From NCBI GenBank assembly GCA_050250875.1, contig JBFWNV010000001.1:682001-746000 (forward strand): a DNA stretch of 64,000 nt. Direction: 5' to 3'. The notes below the pieces were generated by a model. The model made no database searches and was not told the origin of the DNA. It worked only from the letters and a program-made list of their open reading frames with translations. This DNA is from CAWAYR01 sp050250875 (GTDB lineage Bacteria; Acidobacteriota; Vicinamibacteria; Vicinamibacterales; UBA2999). The position numbers were made by a program, and so were the translations under genes. This document shows, one piece after another, positions 61,006-64,000 of the stretch (its first letter is position 1; the number at the start of each line of letters is the position of its first letter).

Positions 61006-64000
61006 TCAGGGGACGACGGTCGAGACCTCGGCCGAGGGCGACGACAGCCCGCAGGCGTTGCCGGCGGCCACGCGGATGAAATACGGCCCGGCCGGCACCG
61101 CTCCGCCGACCGCCGTGGTCGTCGGCGGGACGCCGAACGTGCCGCGATCGGCGGCGCCGCTGACCGAACCGGCCGCCACCACGTAGGTGAGCGGAATCGC
61201 CCCCGCGGCGGCGGTGTTCCAGCGGACGCTGATCATGCCGGGGGCACTCGCCGCGACGAGCCCCGTCGGCGCCGCGGGAACGGTGCAGACCCCGGCGCCC
61301 GTCGTCACCACCGCTTCGTTCGACGCGGCGCCGAGGCCGGCGGCGTTCACGGCGGCCACGCGCACGAAATAGGTGCCCGCTGGAGCCGACACCGACAGCC
61401 CGCGGGCGGTGGCGGCGAGCGGAATCACACCGATGTCGGCGAGGCCGCTGGCCGTGCCGGCCAGGACGCGGTAGCCGGTGATCGTCGGGCCGAACGCATC
61501 TTCGTTCCATCGCAGCGTGACCGCCGATCCCTGCACGGTGGCCAGCAGCGACTGCGGCGCCAGGGGCGGGCCGGCCTGGCCGAGCACGACGACCACCTCG
61601 TTGGAGGGCGGGCCGACACCGGCCGGAGTCACCGCGCGCACCCGGACGAAGTACACCCCGTCGGCGGCGCTGGTCTGGAAGCCGAGCGTGGGCCCCAGCG
61701 GCAGGACCAGCGCCGTCGTGCCCGCAAAGAAGCCGGCCTCGAGGCGATAGCCCTGCACCGGCTCGGACGTCACCGGCGGCTGCCACGACAACTGCACGGC
61801 GTTCCGCGAGGTCAGCACGGCGAGCGTCCGCGGCGCGCCGGGCACCGCCGACGACTGCACGCTGACCTGGAAGCTCACGCTGGCGGTCAGGAAGCCGTCG
61901 GTCGCGTTGAGGGTGATGGTCGACACGCCCAGGCTGGTGGCACCGGCGGTGTTCACGGTGACGGTGCGATTGGCGCCGGATCCACCGAGCACGAGCCCCG
62001 TGGCCGGCACGACGGCGGCGTTCGACGACACCGCCGAAACCGCCACGGCGGCGCCGTCGGGGTCGCCGACGGCGAACGGCAGCGGGCCGGTCGAGGCCCC
62101 CGCCGCACCGGCGAAGAGCGTCTGATCCGACGGGCGGCCGGCGAACGCCGGCGGCCGATTGGCGGCGACCGTGATCGACACCGTGGCCGCGTTGCCGGTC
62201 TGGATGCCGTCCGAGGCGCGGTAGGTGAAGCTGTCGCCGCCGCTGAAGCCCGGCCCGGGCGTGTAGAGGAACGAGCCGTTGGCGTTCAGCGTCAGCGCGC
62301 CGTTCACCGGCCCGGTGACCAGCTGCGCGGCCAGGGGCTGCCCCTCGGGATCGGTGTCGTTGCCGAGCGCGCCGGGCGCCGGCACGTTGAGCACGGCGCC
62401 GAACGGGGTGGTGTAAGCGTCTCCGGCCGAGACCGGCGGCGCGTTGGCGCCGGACGCAATCGTGATCGCCGACGCCCGCTGCGCGATCTGGCCGTCGGGG
62501 TTGGTCACCGTGAGCGTGCGGGCGCCGGGCGCGGCACCGCTGGTGTCGACGGTCAGGCTGAGCGTCGTGGCCGACGTCACCGTCACCGCCGTGACCGTGA
62601 TGCCCCCGCCGCTGAACGCGGCGGCGATCCGGCGCGCGAAGCCGGCGCCGGGATCGAAGAAGCCCGAGCCGGCCGACGACGTGCCGGTCAACGTCAGGGT
62701 CGCCCCCGACTGCGTGGCGGCGAGCGTCGACGGCGTGACCGAGACGATCGCCGCCGGAGGCGGCGCCAGCAGGCGCACCAGCCGCACGCCGTAGGAGTCT
62801 TCGGCGTCCACGTACTCCTGCAGCGTCCACAGCGTCATGTCGTCGTCGGGGTCGACGCTGGTGAACGAATAGTCACCCCAGCGCTGGCGCGTGTCGGGGC
62901 TGCTCTGCACGTTGTAGGCGAACGAGGTGTTGGGGCTGTAGACCACCGGGGCGCCGTTCATCGTGCCCAGGGCGTCGCCGGCCAGCCGGCCGGTGACGGC
63001 GGCGTTGACCCGGGTCGTCGGTCCCGCGGTGCTCATGCCGAGGGCGACGTGGCCCTGGCCGTTGGGCATGATGGCGCCGAACCAGTAGCTGGCCGGGTTC
63101 ACGGCCGCGGGATCGAACACCGTGCCGGCCTGCACCGTCGATGGCGAGCCGGAAAGGTTCTGCAGCTCGTACCAGCGGACGCCGACCCGGCCGGTGCCGG
63201 CCTGGGCGGCGCCAGATTCATTCACCTGCAGGTGGTGTGTCGTCCACAGCCGGCCGTTGCGGACCACGGCCTGGAGCAGGCGGTCGTCGATGGCGTCGAG
63301 CGGCAGCACGCCGCCGGGGTGCGGAACGGCGGTCGGCAGCGTGGTGGTCGGCACGGTGATGTCGATCGACGCCGACAGGCTCGGCGCACCGGCGGGATTG
63401 GCGACGCGGCGCAGCGCCAGCACTCCGAACAGCAGGTTGTCCACGCCGATGACGTAGCCCTGGTCGGTGCCGCTGTCGAAATTGTCCACGCCCTGCGGCG
63501 TATACGGTCCGCGGCCGCCGGTGACGGCGACGGCGTCGAATTGGGCGACGAGCAGGCTGCCGGTGAGGAGCGGGGCCTTGCGGACGACGTAGACCGACGT
63601 GGAGTCGAAGCCGAGCGCGGCGATGTTGCTGCCGCAGAACTGGTTGACGCCGATGTAGAGGGCGTCCTCGTCGAGCCCGAGCGACGGATAGTCGCCCAGG
63701 CACGACGCGCCGCCGCCCACGCCGTTCTCGGTGCGGGTGTTGGTCCACTGGAAGTACGACCAGGTCGTGCCGGCGGTGATCGTCGCGGCGCTGCTCACCG
63801 CCAGCAGGTAGCGGTTGGGCAGGGCGACGTTGATCATGAGCACGAACCACCGCCCGGTGCGGCGGTCGAAGCGCACCCGCGGATCCGACGTGCCGGCGCC
63901 GTTGCGGACCGACGAGAAGAAGGTGTTGAAGCTGGCGTCGAGCGCGCCGTCGGCCAGCCCGGTGATCTTCGACACCGTGCGGATCCGACCGTTGATGCCG
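61006..64000 (-). CDS. Large secreted IPT/Ig/fibronectin III protein, partial (N-terminus beyond window)
   Basis: The frame stays open through the window edge, so about 998 codons are seen and the start and signal peptide are missing. At the edge the sequence reads GINGRIRTVSKITG, matching VNGRIRSFAKATG of the next gene. The internal GTG at 63975 is not a real start. Domain order is the same as the 57643 gene: VRFDRRTGRWFVL module, IPT-like, VCBS/cadherin-like (ALGNDTDPEGQPLAAQLV, FTYRASDG), Ig-like and three FnIII domains ending CGLSSPSAEVSTVVP. A tandem paralog and likely surface protein. Confidence 0.82.
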   Translation of the reverse strand, partial: GINGRIRTVSKITGLADGALDASFNTFFSSVRNGAGTSDPRVRFDRRTGRWFVLMINVALPNRYLLAVSSAATITAGTTWSYFQWTNTRTENGVGGGASCLGDYPSLGLDEDALYIGVNQFCGSNIAALGFDSTSVYVVRKAPLLTGSLLVAQFDAVAVTGGRGPYTPQGVDNFDSGTDQGYVIGVDNLLFGVLALRRVANPAGAPSLSASIDITVPTTTLPTAVPHPGGVLPLDAIDDRLLQAVVRNGRLWTTHHLQVNESGAAQAGTGRVGVRWYELQNLSGSPSTVQAGTVFDPAAVNPASYWFGAIMPNGQGHVALGMSTAGPTTRVNAAVTGRLAGDALGTMNGAPVVYSPNTSFAYNVQSSPDTRQRWGDYSFTSVDPDDDMTLWTLQEYVDAEDSYGVRLVRLLAPPPAAIVSVTPSTLAATQSGATLTLTGTSSAGSGFFDPGAGFARRIAAAFSGGGITVTAVTVTSATTLSLTVDTSGAAPGARTLTVTNPDGQIAQRASAITIASGANAPPVSAGDAYTTPFGAVLNVPAPGALGNDTDPEGQPLAAQLVTGPVNGALTLNANGSFLYTPGPGFSGGDSFTYRASDGIQTGNAATVSITVAANRPPAFAGRPSDQTLFAGAAGASTGPLPFAVGDPDGAAVAVSAVSSNAAVVPATGLVLGGSGANRTVTVNTAGATSLGVSTITLNATDGFLTASVSFQVSVQSSAVPGAPRTLAVLTSRNAVQLSWQPPVTSEPVQGYRLEAGFFAGTTALVLPLGPTLGFQTSAADGVYFVRVRAVTPAGVGPPSNEVVVVLGQAGPPLAPQSLLATVQGSAVTLRWNEDAFGPTITGYRVLAGTASGLADIGVIPLAATARGLSVSAPAGTYFVRVAAVNAAGLGAASNEAVVTTGAGVCTVPAAPTGLVAASAPGMISVRWNTAAAGAIPLTYVVAAGSVSGAADRGTFGVPPTTTAVGGAVPAGPYFIRVAAGNACGLSSPSAEVSTVVP

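Overview
The window is very GC-rich chromosomal DNA with Gram-negative features: a BamA-type outer-membrane barrel, DUF5916 outer-membrane proteins, lipoprotein and Sec signal peptides. Family content (an ECF sigma factor paired with a TPR Ser/Thr kinase, tandem CBM9/DUF5916 proteins, DUF4159, AAA+ regulators with an unusual C-terminus, large fibronectin-III surface proteins) suggests an Acidobacteriota bacterium, perhaps Vicinamibacteria. That placement is inference from family content. No tRNA, rRNA, CRISPR array, insertion sequence or integrase was seen, so this looks like ordinary chromosome with accessory patches.

Layout. 1-3.0 kb: end of an ECF sigma factor, then a membrane Ser/Thr kinase with TPR repeats. 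3.5-11.5 kb: a small secondary-metabolite island. A formyltransferase / adenylation / carrier NRPS, whose adenylation domain is split by a luciferase-like monooxygenase, and an exported short-chain dehydrogenase lie between two paralogous AAA+ regulators. 11.6-13.1 kb: tandem degenerate-receiver/PilZ proteins. 13.4-16.3 kb: FKBP, RluA and D-cysteine desulfhydrase-like operon. 16.6-19.3 kb: a subtilase with a C-terminal NIVWG repeat tail, overlapping a GNAT gene. 19.4-24.3 kb: two DUF5916 barrels. 24.3-29.4 kb: Dps and PruA, divergent from an ABC exporter whose permease is fused to a CPBP protease. 29.4-34.7 kb: MATE pump, topoisomerase B subunit, lipoprotein amidohydrolase. 34.8-38.9 kb: NYN-LOTUS protein and an MBOAT/SGNH O-acylation pair. 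39.2-40.8 kb: a collagen-like secreted repeat protein, DinB and TPR proteins. 41.1-47.9 kb: one giant TamB-TamA fusion. 48-48.5 kb: a peroxiredoxin whose peroxidatic cysteine codon is an in-frame TGA followed by a strong SECIS-like hairpin. 48.7-64 kb: three large fibronectin-III surface proteins, topoisomerase A subunit, ProXp-ala-like deacylase, FAD-linked lactate dehydrogenase and DUF4159.

The best candidates for something new are the probable selenocysteine peroxiredoxin (47952-48497), the 2255-residue TamB-TamA fusion (41101-47868), the NIVWG tail of the subtilase (18107-18448) and the interrupted NRPS module with its paired AAA+ regulators. Several convergent gene junctions are also filled by palindromes built from short tandem units.
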